From the NCBI GenBank assembly GCA_039029535.1, contig JBCCFW010000058.1, positions 1 through 37,944 on the forward strand: 37,944 nt of DNA, written 5' to 3'. Position numbers and translations under genes: made by a program. Numbering within the stretch: position 1 is the first letter of the stretch; each line of letters opens with the position of its first letter. The notes under the pieces were generated by a model. It worked only from the letters and a program-made list of their open reading frames with translations, was not told the origin of the DNA and made no database searches. Shown piece by piece: positions 37,424-37,944 of the stretch. This stretch comes from JBCCFW01 sp039029535. GTDB taxonomy: Bacteria > Acidobacteriota > JBCCFW01.

Positions 37424-37944
37424 TCACCAGTCGGCGCCACCCTCGGCCAGGCGGGCGATCATGGGCTCATCGCCCTGCACCGCCGTTCGCTGGAGGTAGA
37501 GCGAGAGACCGCGCAGGCCTCCCAGCTCCTCGCCACCGCCGGCCCGACCGGGACCGCCGTGGACGAGCTGCGGCAGCACCGTGCCCGGACCCATCGAGTG
37601 CTCGGCGATCTTCTTGCTGCCGAAGTGCAGCCGACCGTGGAAGGCCGCGCCGCCGTCGAGGAAGGTCGCCGCGAACTCGCGATCGTCGGTGTAGATGGAG
37701 GACACCAGGCCGCCCTGACCCTTCGCGATCAGCGCGCTCGCGTCGGCGGCGTCGCCGGAGTACGGCAGCAGGCTGGCCACCGGACCGAAGACCTCGTGCT
37801 CGTGCACGTGGGTCGCCGTGGCCGAGTCCTTGACCTGCAGCAACACGGGGGCCTGGAAGTAGCCCTTGCCGTCGGCGACGTCGACCAGCTCGCCGCGACC
37901 CTGCTCGCCGAAGACGAGCTCGGACTGCTCGAGCAGCTTGTCGA
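37424..37944 (-). CDS. Aldehyde dehydrogenase, PaaZ/BoxD type, C-terminal part
   Basis: The frame is open to the window edge, so only the last 173 residues are seen; the gene starts beyond 37944. The segment HVHEHEVFGPVASLLPY, with Glu-Val-Phe-Gly-Pro, is a classic aldehyde dehydrogenase motif. The ending GPGRAGGGEELGGLRGLSLYLQRTAVQG is characteristic of the PaaZ dehydrogenase domain and of BoxD. These oxidise ring-opened CoA semialdehydes in aerobic phenylacetate or benzoyl-CoA breakdown. The part seen ends without a fused MaoC-type hydratase domain, which favours BoxD-like over full PaaZ. No other catabolic gene is in the window. Confidence 0.85.
   Translation of the reverse strand, partial: DKLLEQSELVFGEQGRGELVDVADGKGYFQAPVLLQVKDSATATHVHEHEVFGPVASLLPYSGDAADASALIAKGQGGLVSSIYTDDREFAATFLDGGAAFHGRLHFGSKKIAEHSMGPGTVLPQLVHGGPGRAGGGEELGGLRGLSLYLQRTAVQGDEPMIARLAEGGADW

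Overview
The window is about 38 kb of high-GC bacterial chromosome with very tight gene packing. The cell envelope is Gram-negative: there is a TolC-type outer-membrane protein, periplasmic adaptors, probable lipoproteins and an exported amidase. A Ser/Thr kinase with a DWG activation motif fused to an FGE-sulfatase-type domain, an MglA-like GTPase, and a protein resembling the MXAN_6640 putative-metalloprotease family point to Myxococcota or a high-GC planctomycete. The sequence alone does not settle which. I see no tRNA, rRNA, CRISPR array, insertion sequence or phage gene; the window looks like core chromosome.

Layout. 1-4.8 kb: the end of an unknown gene, yebC, pyrE, and an unknown anchored protein overlapping a cell-wall amidase with LysM-like modules. 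4.9-10.7 kb: an overlapping plus-strand operon of TolC-like protein, two HlyD-type adaptors, an FtsX-type permease and signal peptidase I. 10.8-14.7 kb: a peptide-type ABC importer (binding protein plus two permeases) with no ATPase. 14.8-16.1 kb: a nitrilase-family enzyme and a small nucleotidyltransferase. 16.4-22.5 kb: a minus-strand haem operon, hemE-hemN-hemG-hemA-hemC, with most junctions overlapping. 22.5-24.3 kb: a sigma-54 activator divergent from a 62-residue protein. 24.6-27.2 kb: a Spy/CpxP-like periplasmic protein with an OmpR-type regulator and sensor kinase. 27.2-33 kb: an M20 peptidase, argS, an exported hypothetical protein and a VOC protein. 33-37.9 kb: the kinase-PEGA-FGE protein, a PocR-like protein coupled to the MglA-like GTPase, and part of a PaaZ/BoxD-type aldehyde dehydrogenase.

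The most interesting stretch is the divergent region at 23897-24101. It holds three copies of the dyad GTCA-N3-TGAC followed by a strong -24/-12 match (TGGCCC-N5-TTGCT). Downstream lie the start of the 62-residue gene and then a perfect hairpin. The activator next door has a receiver-like domain that has lost its conserved Lys and Thr but keeps a full AAA+ sigma-54 module. A fourth copy of the dyad lies upstream of the peptide-importer operon. This looks like a compact sigma-54 circuit whose main output is an uncharacterised small protein.

All product calls come from reading motifs by eye; no database search was run.
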